Part shown: positions 22,931 to 34,757 of the stretch, piece by piece | How positions within the stretch are numbered: position 1 is the first letter of the stretch | Layout of the letters: every line of letters starts with the position of its first letter | NCBI GenBank assembly: GCA_022813625.1 | Contig: JAKLMB010000022.1 | Span: 496,001 to 560,000, forward strand | DNA length: 64,000 nt | Direction: 5' to 3' | From: Aaosphaeria pasadenensis | Lineage: Eukaryota > Ascomycota > Dothideomycetes > Pleosporales | Notes under the pieces: model-generated | The model's input: the letters and a program-made list of their open reading frames with translations, nothing else | Databases searched by the model: none | What the model was told of the DNA's origin: nothing | Program-made: the position numbers and the translations under genes

Positions 22931-24417
22931 CTACCAAGACCCACCTCCCGTCAACGCCAGGAACCGATCCACGAGGTTGACCCAGTCCTGTCCGTTGAGC
23001 GTCCCCGCCTGCCTCTTCTCCCAGATCCCGACGACGAGCTTCGACAGCTGGAACCTCGCCAGTTCGCCCGATGCAGCCGTCCCGTCGTTGCGGAGGAGCT
23101 CCACCCGCCCGCCGGCCCACTTCTCGCTGAGGTCGATGCGGAAGGATGCGTCGCCGTCTGGAGGGGAGTATGGGTGTGGCGTAGCCTGTGTGACAGGCGG
23201 AACGGGTGGAAGTAAGGGTGATGCGATCATGGAGGTGTTGGACGGGAGGATTGTCATGGGCCCTGCTGGTCCTGCACCTGTTGCTGTCGAGGCGCTGCCG
23301 GTGCCGAGAGCCATATTTATTGCTGTTGCTTGGTTTGAGGGGAGTATGGTTTGTTGTTGCTGCTGGTTTCCTACGCTGATCAAATTACTGCCACGGCCGT
23401 GCCGGGTCCACGGCTTGAACATCCTCCCTCGTACGGCTATGATGACTACTCTCAAATCTCGTGCACTATCGCCTAGTCTGCATATCCATTCCTGGAATGC
23501 ATCGTACATGATTTTAAACTCCAATTTGATGGTCCAGATGTTGTACGTGTAGAAGATGGCCAGGGCCTCGGCGCGAATCTGTGAGGAGACGGAAGCCAAG
23601 GGATGGGACTTCTTGTTGGCGAATGTGGAGAGGCAGTAGATGAGCGGATGAGGGAGAACGAGATCGGGGAGGTGGAGGTAGATCTGGTGACGGATTTCGG
23701 GCGGAAGGGTCAGGAATGTCGGATGTTGTGTGTCCATCTCACATGGGGTGAAAGCCAAGGGTGGGCTCGGTATCGTGGATGTCGGCAACGCTGTAGCTGA
23801 GTCGCTCGGTGAGATCGCGTGGTCACACTCGCAATCACAATCTGCGGGGGAGGTCGTGCTGGAAGGGGAGATTGAGAGGAAATCCTGGTCCATGTTCATG
23901 ATGTCGTCTTCCACCCACTCACGCTCGTCAGGCAGAGGGTCGGTGACGCAGCTCTCTTCTCCACCGCTGAGATCCATATCATCCTGGTCGAGGCCTAATC
24001 TGGCAATCTTGGTTGGGAGTTCCTGCGGTGCGGGCGTGTTGGGCGAGGGTAATTGCATGGCGGAGCGTTTCGCAGAAGTTCGTACTGCTATTGTAACTCG
24101 TTGTTAGTTCCTATCGCTTCCGCTCCTTCACCTGCGTATTGAATTGCACAAAACACAAGTGACAATCACTTTGGCTGGACAGGCAACAGGGGGAAAGGAG
24201 GCAGGGCAGTCCTCGGGATTCACTTACCATTCTCTCCTGCACCTCCGCTGCTGCTGGAATCACATAGGCCGCAACTCGGAGACTGCACGTTTGTATCCAG
24301 TGCCTGTAGCGGTGACTTGACGGATCCCAGGTCTTCTAGCGGTGTCTTGCCGGAAATCGAGTATCGTCGTTGTAGCGGAGGAATGACGGGGGTGTTTGGG
24401 GGTATAGCGGCGACCAT
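22931..24417 (-). CDS. 2EXR / F-box-like fungal protein
   Basis: Exons 24417-24228 and 24084-22931 encode 447 residues. The first exon is supported by a perfect GTAAGT donor after GAGAATG, a TAGCAG acceptor and an unbroken frame across the 143-bp intron. The alternative is a start at the later Met at 24058 (375 residues). Residues about 185-265 carry FLTLPPEIRHQIYLHLPD and, further on, SSQIRAEALAIFYTYN, the pattern of the fungal 2EXR/F-box-like domain, which may link substrates to SCF ligases. The N-terminal part is acidic and disordered; a Gln/Ser/Ala-rich insertion separates the domain from a conserved-looking C-terminal segment (VELLRNDGTAASGELARFQLSKLVVGIW, split here as VELLRNDGTAASG and ELARFQLSKLVVGIW). 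The specific partner is unknown. Confidence 0.75.
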
Positions 24418-24995
24418 GATGTCTGCGTTGTTCTGGTATCCTGACCTCACTTGGGTGGTGGTGATGTCTCGGTCTTCCTTCTCTTTTTCCTTCTTCTTGT
24501 TTGTGGTGATGATGGTATTCGGGTATCGAGGGACGAGAAGTTATTGAGTGTCGGCGGTTGGGAGGGTGTTGATACGTGTAGTTGTCGGAGAATTGGTGTA
24601 TAGATGTTACGACGGGTTTCAGCACGTGCGTGTTTGGGGGGTGATGCTAGTGAGGAGTGCGCCCCGACAGGAGGAATACGACGGTGACGGCGACAGAGAA
24701 GGCGAGGGCGAATGCGGCGTGGTTGTTGATTATGATGTGCTGGCGGCCTGCCTTGAGACGGCAAGATAGGAAGAATAATGGGGAGGGATGTGGCAGGGAG
24801 AGGGAGAGAGGGAGATAGGTAGGTACTTAGATGAGAGAGGGATTTACGTAGTTGGGGTGCAGGAAAGGAATAGGACAGACAGGACAAGGACAGAGCGGGA
24901 CAAGACAGGACAAGAACAAGATAGATCAAGACGCAGGACACGGGAATGGCGATGCGCAAGTATTTGATTAGATTTGTGAGAAAGGATAAAGAGTG

Positions 24996-25045
<50 letters not shown>

Positions 25046-26511
25046 GAGAGGGAGTTTGTTGTGGATGTGATGTGTAGTGTTGTGGTGTGTTAGTTGTTGA
25101 TTTGATCAGGGGCGGGCGGAAGAAATGAGTGGGGAGGGGGGAAGGTAGGCAGGGAGGGAGAGAGTAGAGACAGAGAGAGAGAGAGAGGAGGGGGTGGCAG
25201 TAATAATTATTGTTGCAGTTCTGCGTATGTTCCAACAGCCCTGACCTATCTCCTGGAAACCTGTGACTGGTCTGTGGCTTGTATGGTCTCTATCCTGTGC
25301 CCTGTTGAAGAATAGCAGTACTCCGTGGTAAGGGATGGATAGGCAAAGGATGAAGTGAAGCAATACTTCGTACAAGATAAAATCAATAATTAAATGATGA
25401 TGGTTGATGATGAGTGAATGGGAGTGATAGGGTAGGTAGTGAGTGGATATTGGGCGGGGCCCTAAAGCGCAAGAGTGCGGGAGAGCGGCAGTACCAATGC
25501 ATTTCCCATTTTAGTCCCGTCCCTACCCTTATCGATTAAGCACATGTACTGTCAAGTACCCATCACTAACAAAACAACCTACGAGGTACCTATCAACTAC
25601 CCATGTACCTATCGAGTACCTAATCTACGAAAAGAAAAAAGCAAATAAAGAAAAAGAAAAGAAAAGACAGGCAACACTACTCCGTAACACACTCCCCCTC
25701 CAGAGAACACACCGGACACATTCATCAAATGACTAAACAATCAAGCATCCGTGTCTGCAAGATTGTTGAAACGGTGGGAGATTAAGGTATTCTGATTCGG
25801 GGGGCTCCGTTTCATGCTGTGGCTACCTATCCATTTGCCTTTTTGCTGCGCCTACTTTGCCCCCGTATCACTGTGCCATCTTGTGTCGTGTACTGTACTT
25901 GTACTACGTAACTAACAAGTCGAGGATCAACTTTCTGAAGAAGACTGCTCGCTGAAGACGAAAACGCGAAAAAGTAAACAAAGTCAATCCATTTCCCCAT
26001 ACGACCCCCCCCCCCAGCATCCCCGCTAGCCCGGCATGAAATCGCTGCCAACCGCCATTTAATTAAAATCAAGATCTACCAAAACACCCAAATAGCTAAG
26101 AGCTGCTGTGTAGCATTTACCTACCTGAGGTAACAATTGATCATCCCCAACAATTGACACCGGTGAAACCATCGTGATTCATCATCTCCCCAAACCTAAG
26201 ATTTCAATAATATCATGAAAGCTGGGACTGGACTCCACGCATGGATAGATCACAGATGGATGCATTTCGTATGCAAGAATTGAAATAGCATGATATCCAT
26301 CAGTGCTAACTAATTCAAATAGCAACTGAAAACGAATGTTAAGCCTATAAAGTCAAGTCGCAAAAGAGAAAGAACAAAACTACGCCTTCCGACTGAGCCA
26401 TCTGTTGAAGAATTCTCATCGGATCTTTCAATGACAATTTCACCCGCAAGAGCACTGTTGAATCGCGTTCTTGATCATTTCATCCATCCGTCTCTCCCTT
26501 ATAACGTACGC
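24418..26511. other. 2.1-kb intergenic region, leader of the 2EXR gene
   Basis: The part next to 24417 is probably promoter and 5' UTR of the minus-strand 2EXR gene and contains purine-rich simple sequence, including a 45-bp GA tract. Long minus-strand ORFs here (for example 25235-24447) are mostly Ser/Leu/Pro translations of TC-rich DNA and look spurious. Towards 26511 there are AT-rich sequences suited to the 3' end of the acetyltransferase gene. A TACTCCGTA word occurs at 25678-25686 and a run of C near 26005. Confidence 0.55.
24999..25043. repeat. (GA)22 microsatellite
   Basis: About 45 bp of uninterrupted GA, with a shorter GA tract near 25170-25190. It lies about 580 bp upstream of the 2EXR gene start. 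Confidence 0.95.
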
Positions 26512-27375
26512 TCAGTGCTTGTCCTCGCTGCTGGCGGGCTCCCGCACCATGATATCAAGCGAGACATTCTTCTTCCCGCGCTGCAGATGGATCGTACGGC
26601 GATCCTCGAAGCCAAACTTGCGATAGATGGCCGGGTTGACGTCGTTGCTCGACTCCAGATAGCACACATGGCCATCACGGTCTGCCTGTCTCGTCACATG
26701 CTCGATGAGCTTGCGGCAGTACCCATGGCCTCGTGCGCTTGGTTTGGTTCCAATGTACACAAGGTACCAGCTCGTTTCATCGTGCTCTCCCAGAGTAGCG
26801 TGCTTCGTGTCGTGGAGGAGAGGAAGGAACTCGTTGAAGAATCGTCGTTTTCCTTCCGCAGACAGTCTGTAATTAAGCCGCCACATACCGCTGCGAAGGA
26901 CGGTCCACAGATCATCCATGTCTTGCCCTGGAGGCATCCTATTTGCATACATCAGTCTCTACGACGCGATTCCATAGCTGCCAATCAAGAAGAAAGCCTA
27001 CCACAGCGCAACAGCCTTGAATTCATCAACTGTAGTCACAAGGCCTTTCAAGATGTGAGCATACGTCACATACTCCATGATCTCGACATGAAGATTCCAT
27101 TTCTCTTCCGCCGTCCAATGATCGCGATCAGGCACGTCAATGAAGTAGCGGGCCACATCGTCCTCTGCAAAGGCTTCCGCTAGACAGGCTGCCGCCTCTT
27201 TGTATTCGGCGGCAGTGACAACACGGACGCCCTCATAGGGAGGGGGAACGAATGCACTGGGCTGCGGCACTGCCTCGACAGCATCTTGAACAATCTTAAC
27301 GACACGGCTCGTGGGCTTCAGGGTTGGAGCCGGCTGTTTAAAGTTAAGAGCGACGGCTGGGAGGATCTTCGCCAT
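26512..27375 (-). CDS. GNAT-family N-acetyltransferase
   Basis: Exons 27375-27002 and 26938-26512 encode 266 residues; the 63-bp intron uses a GTAGGC donor and an AATAG acceptor, and splicing restores Trp125 followed by MPPGQDMDDLW. The C-terminal half holds the acetyl-CoA site: strand 4 (TSWYLVYIGT) leads into the loop R194-G195-H196-G197 and helix YCRKLIEHV, then CYLESSNDVNPAIYRKFGFE, which is the usual beta5-alpha4 motif B. The N-terminal half (RVVTAAEYKEAAACLAEAF) also fits the fungal small-molecule GNAT pattern. Substrate unknown. The basic N-terminal 30 residues could be a weak organelle signal. Confidence 0.85.
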
Positions 27376-29211
27376 GATTGCGATTTCGCTGAGTCTCTAC
27401 TAGTATTGAGATGGGATCTGCCGCTTCTTTTTATTATTGGGACAGTCGTATATCGAGCCAGCGTGAAGACTTAGATTAGAACAGAAGGCTCAAGCGGCCA
27501 AAAGGTACTATGTCACTTGAACGTAGCTTTCTCAATAGGGAAATACCTTCTGTTCAAATACCACGACTATGTTGCAATTAGTCTGATTGCGGTCCATTGT
27601 TGGCAAGCGGGTTCAGGTGGGATTCGCCGCAGTCCACACTCTGCAATAGTATACCTTTTTCTGTTAGCTGTCGACGGTTATGTATCTGCTGGACGATTAC
27701 TATCTCCTGTATGTACTCTTGATAACTGAGATCTTGAGACGGATTCCACTCTAGAGGGGAATCGCAGCGAAGTAAATGCGTTACGACAATCAACCGACAT
27801 CAATAGGCGGACTATGCTAGTTGCCCTTGTGTGGTGGCAGGTCAAGTTGGAGGAGGTAATTGGTTGATCGGGGTTGACAGGTAGATGGTATGTTTGTCAG
27901 TAGGTTGAGGAAGGACGGGTGAGGTCGCAGAAGTATGGGTTGGGTATGCGTTTATGTGTACAGATGGACGAGCGTCGTCCAAGCCCTTTCGTTGCTGTCT
28001 TTCTTTCTTTCCTTCTTTCCAGTTGGCTGGGACTTGGTCACGAGACGTCCACGATAACAGAGGGTACTGGCTGGCTTCCTTCTATGCGTTGCTGATGTGG
28101 TGAGAATGTGGCAAGCCCGTAGGACCTAGAACGATTGCAGTGATAATGCGTGGGTCGTGGGGGAAGTACAGATAATGGTTGGTGCGGAGCTGTTGGATGA
28201 TGACGAGTTGTGCAGCGTAGTACTGGGTGATTCACAGGAGTTCCTTGAAGATGGAAGGAAGATGCAGGCTTGATATACGTTCCGCCCACACCCTTGCAAC
28301 GTCCACTAGCCCACAGCGTGAAGGTGGAGGCCATTGTTTGTCCCGGGCGGGATCTTGGCTGTTGTTGATTAGCTGTTACCATTCCTCAAGGGCGCCGCGG
28401 GTGTAGCCGTGGATCAGCTTCGATAATATTAGAGCATCATCTTGGGGATACTGCCGCCGCCATCGTGAGGCTTAGAGCAACCAGCTGTATCGTATCAAAG
28501 CTGAACACACTCAGCCTTGTTAGCGATAAGATAGTAAAGAGTGGAGGCCTTGTCCCTCCATCGTGAACACTAAGAACGAGATACGAGACGACATCGTCAG
28601 GAAGTGTGGGGTGGTGGATGGAGAGTTGCAGGTTGTTGACCAGTAGTCGGTAGTACTTGCTGCAACTAGCTAGAGGAATGCGTGACGGGCAATGCTCCTG
28701 CACAGCACACGTTATCAATTGCTAAACCGCTTCAAGAAAACAATTACTGTGAATAGTAAGTACGAGGTATGGTACATTGCAGCATTCGACAGTCTTCCGC
28801 TTTGATGCACAAGGTAATCACAAAGGCATTGGATAGGGCGGGATCTCCTCTCCGTTCTACGATGACTATGTCTGAGAAGAGTATGCGTTCGCTGCGGGGA
28901 ATGCAGATCGCTTGCCACGTCGTTCGGTCATTCACAGATAGTGATAGGAGAGAGCCGACTGGTCACGCACGACAGATAAAGCCACCCACTGCATTCCTCG
29001 GGATCAATGCTGCATGAAAGGAACGTCATTTGTCAGGGTGTGTAGTTTGTATCATTTTCGCCGTACTCGTATGGTATCTATTGAAATCAGGTCCTGCAGA
29101 CCGTTCGGATGTGTCTCAGACTCTCAGCAGCGCACCAATGGCACTGTTTCCTTTATGCAAGTTTTCGGTCCATTACTCGTAATCCCCTCTGTCAGCCCGC
29201 GCGCTCTGACA
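27376..29211. other. 1.8-kb intergenic region, no supported gene
   Basis: This lies between the GNAT start and the isopentenyl-diphosphate isomerase stop. Minus-strand ORFs at 28382-28038 and nearby have some protein-like stretches in different frames, but no intact gene or family can be assigned. A pyrimidine run occurs near 27998-28020. Confidence 0.5.
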
Positions 29212-30118
29212 CTACATTCGGCGGATCTCCTTCTCGCCCAAGTACTTCTCCAGACCAGAGTCAAGATGGTCCCACCACTCATACAACATGCTCTCGCAAA
29301 TGAGTTTGAACCACGGTGTGAATTTCAATGACTTGTCCTGGAACATGGTCCTCAAATCCTCCTGAGAAACGAAACGCGAGTCTCGAACCTCGTTGGGGTT
29401 GATGTCGGTGTCGACATCAGCCTTGATGAACAGAATGTAGTCGACTGTAATATGTGAGCAATTGATTCCAATGTATGCAGCAATTTACTCACTCTCGTGC
29501 TCGCCCCACTTGCCGTCACTGGGAGACTTGTAGTGTATCCTCGTGAGGAACTTGAAATCGTCAATTGGGACTTGCTCGGCCTTGATACCCAATTCCTGAT
29601 CCAGTTTGCGCACTGCGGCGCGTCGAACACCTTGTACGGAGGAATCAAGCCCAACGCCAGTCTCTCCGGGAATACCTAGAGGGTGGGAGCAGCAGGTGTT
29701 GGTCCACATATCGGGGAAGGTGATCTTCTCGGTGGCGCGCTGTTGTAGGAGGAGGCGGTTCTGAGAGTCGAAGAGGAAAACGGAGAATGCGCGGTGGAGC
29801 AATCCTCGATCGATGTTCTCCATCAAGTGGCCTGTACAAAGAGCTATCAGCTTGACCGTCCAACCCAGCTGAGGACTGTATGGATAGCTTACAAACTTTC
29901 TTGCTTGCGCTGCCAATGGGGATGTCGTCCTCATCAAGGACAATGCAGACCTCATCCATCAACTTGATCTGCTCCTCATCGTACCCCTCCATGTCGTTGT
30001 CATTGCGGGCGGAGTTGTGCGATCCGCCAATGATCGCTGTGTTGACTTCTGGGAAGAGGCGTTGGACGTTTTCCGCCGTGATAGTGGGAGGCTGCGTGAC
30101 TGTGACGGTAGTACTCAT
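29212..30118 (-). CDS. IDI1: Isopentenyl-diphosphate delta-isomerase
   Basis: Exons 30118-29893, 29831-29493 and 29444-29212 encode 265 residues; introns are 61 and 48 bp. The enzyme interconverts isopentenyl and dimethylallyl diphosphate in the mevalonate pathway for sterols, carotenoids and prenyl groups. The type I Nudix-fold signatures are clear: LLHRAFSVFLFDSQNRLLLQ, the active-site cysteine in TNTCCSHPLG (residues 119-128), the Nudix-like helix GVRRAAVRKLDQELGI, and the catalytic Glu in GEHEIDYILFI, which is assembled exactly across the second intron. The C-terminus FTPWFKLICESMLYEWWDHL is also typical. The start at 30118 is the first ATG; the 70-residue N-terminal extension includes the usual fungal acidic DEEQIKLMDEVCIVLDEDD block. 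Confidence 0.96.
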
Positions 30119-30688
30119 GGTGGCGACTGTCAAAGTGTTTCGTTTGTAGTCTTCTGAAAGGAGATTGAGGAGAGGAGTATCTGGAGGGGAGAGGCAATAA
30201 TAAGTTTAAACGAAAGTTCGGTCCCGCAGGCCCAGGACTAGGACAAGGAGTAGGAGGACCCTGCAGGGATCAGGATAACTAGCTTAGCCGGAATTGCTCA
30301 CGTGGTCTGGTTTGGTGCTACACCGACTCCCCCGAAGATCGAGACTCGAGTCCCCGAGTCCCGAATGAGTAAGACTACATAGGAGTTACTTGATTGACTG
30401 GAATTGAAACTCAATGTCAAGCTAGAATCCACAAGTAATGCATCACATTATTGCAATGTAGGCACCAGATTGGGAAATAAAATACACTGTGTTCTTTTGA
30501 CTATCGACGTCAAAGCGTATTAGCTTTTTGATATGTCAGGATATATGAACATCGCCCGTTCATAGCGAGGTATCTAAACAGGGAACTTTTCCGTAACCGG
30601 ATGCTAGAAATGCCCAAACATGGCCCCAGGAAATGAAAATTTAGGTTCACAAAACTCCGAAAGACTCTGACCGCTGGTCCTGAATCCT
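30119..30688. promoter_or_regulatory. Promoter side of IDI1 and 3' end of homocitrate synthase
   Basis: 570 bp between two tandem minus-strand genes. It is AT-rich near 30400-30550. No ORF of interest is present. Confidence 0.45.
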
Positions 30689-32410
30689 CTATGCAACTGC
30701 GGCCGATCTTGTCTTCTTAGCAGCCGGCACTTCAGCCTCCGCATCCGCGGTCTGGTCCAACTGGCGCTTCTCAGGGACTCCGCCCAAGCTCTTCTCTGCC
30801 TCTTGAAACTTCTGCTCCTCCTCTGCGGAGAGACCCTCAAGCAAAGGCTTCTCTACCTCGCTGTGAAGGTTCTGGTGGTAGGTACGGATGATCGAATCTG
30901 TGTCATCGAGACCGATCTTGCGGACATCGGCGAGAGCCTTGATCTTGGCTGTGCACTCCTTGTATTGAGCATCGGTCATGTTCAAACCAAGCTGATCGGC
31001 ACGGCTCTTGATGGCATTCCAGCCGGTGAGTCTGCTAGCGAAGTGGACGTATCGGGACATTCCAAAATCGGCGGGGTTGATGATCTCATAAGTCGAGGGG
31101 TTGTTAAGGATAGCCTTGGCGTGAATACCAGCTTTGCTAGATGGTTGTGAGTACATAATTCTTTTGCGGCGCACCGGTGAACTTACTGGGTGAAGGCACA
31201 GAAACCGGTGATGTAGTTGTTGAAGGGAATGTTGACCTCAACAAGATCGGCAACCAAATCCTCAACCTCCTTGAGCTTGTGAAGCTTGTACTTGGACAAA
31301 ACGTAGTCGCGATCGGCAACAATCATGCGAGCCATCAAACCGCCCAAAGGAGTGATACCGTTACGCTCGCCAATACCGAGAACGGAGGTGTCGATGTGGG
31401 TGGCACCGGCCTCCAAAGCGCAGTATGCGTTGGCAACGGCGCATCCGGTGTCGTTCTGAGATTCTGTTAGCGGGATACCTTTGATGGGCTCTTTTCCATT
31501 GACTTACGTGGAAATGGGTCTCAATGTCGCAGCTCACAACACCCCTCAAAGTCCTGATCAGGTCGTAAACCTGCCTTGGGGAAGCGCATCCAACGGTATC
31601 AGCGATACCAACACGGTTGACGCCGACCTTGTCGACAGCCGAGTAGATTGAGAGCAAGTCGACCAAATCGGATCGGAAGGAGTCCTCAGAGGAGAATCGG
31701 ATCTCCTTGCCCTTGGACTTGACGTATTCGATGACCTCAATGGCAGTGTTCTTGATGTATGTCATATCCTTTCCGTGGGAGTGCTCGCGGAGGTAGCTGC
31801 TGGTTCCAATGACGACATCGAGGCCGTCAACACCAGTCTCGACGGCGATCTTGGCATCTTCGAGATGGCATCGGACGTGGGTAAGGATCTTGGCCTTCAA
31901 TCCGAGCTTGCAGATGGCCTCGCAGTCCAAGCGGGACTGCTCCGAAGCAGCAGGGCTGGTGAGCTCGATGTAATCGACGCCAAACTCGTCCAGCGCTTTG
32001 GCGATCTTGATCTTGGCTTCGAGGTCAAAGTATGCGTTGCTAAATTGCTCGCCTTCTCTGAGGGCTGTGAATGTTGTTAACACATCTCTTCATTGGCGGG
32101 AGGGTCGTCCGACGGCTTCGGACTCGCCCCGAATAGATTGCAATGTCGATGAGCAACGGCAATCTCCGGAGGTAAGACAGACAGCACGCGACAGCTTGGG
32201 AGATGGAAACGTACTGGACTCAATGATCTTGAAGTTGGAGACATTGCTCAAGAAGTCGCCGACAGGCTGGTACGGGCTCTTGTGATTGGAATGGGGGTTG
32301 TGAGAGGACTGGATGGCACGGAAGCCTGGATGGGAGCCGTTGGTACCATTGGAGCCGTTTGCTTGACCGTTGGCGCCATTGACAGGCGTATCTTCGACGG
32401 GAGGGCACAT
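30689..32410 (-). CDS. LYS21: Homocitrate synthase (lysine biosynthesis)
   Basis: Exons 32410-32215, 32064-31508, 31455-31187 and 31136-30689 encode 489 residues, with introns of 150, 52 and 50 bp. It condenses acetyl-CoA with 2-oxoglutarate to homocitrate, the first and feedback-regulated step of the fungal alpha-aminoadipate lysine pathway. The DRE-TIM metallolyase blocks are present: STLREGEQF (created by the first splice), IELTSPAASEQS, metal-binding HFHNDTGCAVANAY (across the second splice), GERNGITPLGG and HKAGIHAKA (across the third). The N-terminal 45 residues are Asn/Gly/Ser-rich and poorly conserved in appearance. The C-terminus ends in PAAKKTRSAAVA; yeast homologues are nuclear, so the basic cluster may matter for location. 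LYS21 is used here for the LYS20/LYS21 family. Confidence 0.96.
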
Positions 32411-33468
32411 GATGTGGGAATGTGAGATGAGATTTGGGATTGAAGGTTGAAGGATGGAAGGGAGGATTGATGGGGGTATTTGAATGGTAGGGGAGATTGG
32501 TGAATGGGTTGATTGATAGTAGAGGTGACTCAAGATCAGAGGAAGAAATTCTTTTCGCACGCACACCCGGACGGCGGATTGGACTGGCTGGTTTTGATGA
32601 TGAAAGAGAGGCCGCGATCGGCTAGGCTTAACTTAGCGCGGGTGGCACATTGCGGCCATTGGCACCCTTGCCCTCACCTTTCGCCTGCCATCTTTTCCCC
32701 ACCTCCTCCTGCTCCTCCTCCTGCAGCACTACTCTAGTCTCTACCTACTACAGTATAGGTGGTTAACGCACCTCGCTCCCCCAGCCAGACGAGTTTTTTT
32801 CCCTTGCCGTAGGCCAATTAACAATCCATGTTTTTAACAATCTTGGGGGTTCTGAAGTCATGTCATACTGCGGTTCCTTGCCCCCGCAAATTCCGCTAAC
32901 TAGGCACATAGGTCATAGATCATAGGTACTCTGTCCCTTCTGATCGCCCTGCGATTCATAGCTCATAAGCTACGAGGTATGATAAGTTATGGAAAAATCC
33001 AATATCAGCATAGATCCCATGTTGAGTCACGATACACCATTCTTTCTTCTACGGAGCACCAGACATTTCATTGAACCCGAGCCTCCGCAATCCATATATT
33101 ATCTGCAACTGCACTTCCGTTATCCCCTGCGATTCCCTGCAGCTGCCCATGCCATCTCCAGTCTGGACCATACCTCTACCAAGCAATCCAAAGTACTGTA
33201 CATGCTTGTGAAGCGAGCGGCACCCGTTCCGGACGGCGGTGGATTCCCATTTCAGATCCCGTTGCGTTCAGGATACTGCTGTGTATCGTTCTTTGAGTCA
33301 CACAAGTTTGCTCTCTTCAATTGTTTTCCCAGCTCCACCGTGACTAAACATAGCTCCAAAGATCACCTCTCTAGTTCAATCGTATTGAGACAAACCGAGT
33401 GGAGTGTGTGGCCAATTCGTTTCAATGGAGATGGTACGGAATACACTACATAGGAGTCATCAAGTATG
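32411..33468. promoter_or_regulatory. Promoter region of homocitrate synthase
   Basis: 1058 bp between the homocitrate synthase start and the end of the GFA-family gene. It is pyrimidine-rich near 32650-32770. A plus-strand ORF at 32989-33453 (154 residues) has no recognisable domain and is probably chance. Confidence 0.45.
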
Positions 33469-34072
33469 CTACTTTCGCTCTGGCAGCTTCTCTGTAAACG
33501 CCTTGCCACCCTCTCTCCCCAGTAGATATTTTGGTCCAGGGAAATCATCTGTTACCCCCGGAATCGCGTTCTCCACATAAATGTGGTACTTTGGGTAACA
33601 AAGTTCCTTTCCTACACCTCCAACCCTTGGCACATGACGACCGTACTCGTCCTCCCATGCATTTGCCTCGTCTCGCCGTCCACAAAGCACTTCCTCATCG
33701 AATGCTCCAATATTGATTTCGATCGTATTGGATCCATGCTCGTCAAACGTCAAAGCGCTTCCGCAGGTGCTACAGAAACCCCGTGAGCAATGTGTGGACG
33801 ACTGATATTTCTTGTAGGTAGCATTTGCCTCCAAAGGCGGTGACACGTTTGACCTAGGAAAGGCTACATTCTGCGGTAACACGCTTCCTCCGTGTTTGCG
33901 GCACATTGTACATTGGCAGACGCCGTTCTGGTCTTCGTTAGCAAGCCTACGAGCATTGGGATGGACTGCAACGTACGCCCTCTGGAGGCCAATCCTCCTC
34001 CTGCGGAAATGTGACCTTGAATCTAATTGCTCCACAAAGACAACCTCCCTCTATGCTCTCTGGGCGTGCCAT
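33469..34072 (-). CDS. GFA/CENP-V-fold zinc protein
   Basis: Exons 34072-33977 and 33927-33469 encode 184 residues across a 49-bp intron (GTACGT donor, GACCAG acceptor, phase 0). The short first exon supplies the N-terminal zinc motif GGCLCGAIRF (C11, C13), without which the domain would be incomplete. The second exon gives CQCTMCRKHGG (C36, C38, C41) and HCSRGFCSTCGSAL (C79, C84, C87). Together these match the GFA family, named for a bacterial glutathione-dependent formaldehyde-activating enzyme, though many fungal members have no proven activity. The C-terminus (PKYHIYVENAIPG) is typical of the fungal branch. It is divergent from the RING gene with 685 bp between the starts. Confidence 0.9.
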
Positions 34073-34757
34073 GTCTTCGAACTTGGGGGTCTTGATGGTT
34101 CAACTAATCTGAGATTGAAAAATAATTTGGTACCACTTGAGTTCACTTTTATATCGTACATGGTGATAAATGATCAAAGGGCGCGTCAGATTGGCACGTG
34201 AGCCTGAAATGCAGATCAAACTCAACGTGTAACTGGCTGCACAGAATTTAACGGTTGCTCTCAAGATGGCCAATAATGAGTAAACCCTAGGAAAAGGCTA
34301 TCTTTCACATGCGTCTGTAAAAGACGACTGATTGCCAACCAGCCGTAGGCGAAAAGTAGGGGAAAAGTTACAAATTACAATTCGTTATAACTCCCATGAG
34401 ATAGATTCATCACATCATTACACGCCTTTATTTTTGAAGCAGATATCAAAGGCAGGCCAGACTTCGGAAACCTTAACCGAATGTCTCTTTGCCCGCGTTT
34501 TCAGGATGCGGAGTGAAGCTACCTAAAACAGACTAGCGTGGGTTGCGACTCCAGGAGTTTCGTCCGCCTATCGGATATGACGATAGATGAGGTCGCAACT
34601 TCATGACTGCCACCGCATCACTCCCCACAACCATCTTTTGGATGGAAAACAGTTGGTGAGATGCATATGCACAGATAGTCCAGTCGCGAAGGTCTTCCTA
34701 TCGCCACTTCACATGCGACTGACTTGAGTCACTGGCGAATCTTTGTCCCCTGACACC
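34073..34757. promoter_or_regulatory. Divergent promoter region (GFA gene / RING gene)
   Basis: 685 bp, AT-rich in the middle, between two divergent ATGs. No separate gene is seen. Confidence 0.5.

Noticed and set aside
24447..25235. 262-residue minus-strand ORF rich in Ser, Leu and Pro
   Set aside because: It is a translation of GA/TC simple sequence and purine-rich leader DNA; no domain and no start context.
28038..28382. Minus-strand ORF with STFTLWASG and GGTYIKPASSFH, reminiscent of small fungal secreted proteins
   Set aside because: The resemblance fades after about 40 residues, there is no signal peptide and neighbouring fragments lie in other frames. It could be a decayed gene but the evidence is too thin.
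32989..33453. 154-residue plus-strand ORF upstream of homocitrate synthase
   Set aside because: No domain, no homologue recognised, and it lies in the AT-rich tail of the GFA gene; probably chance.
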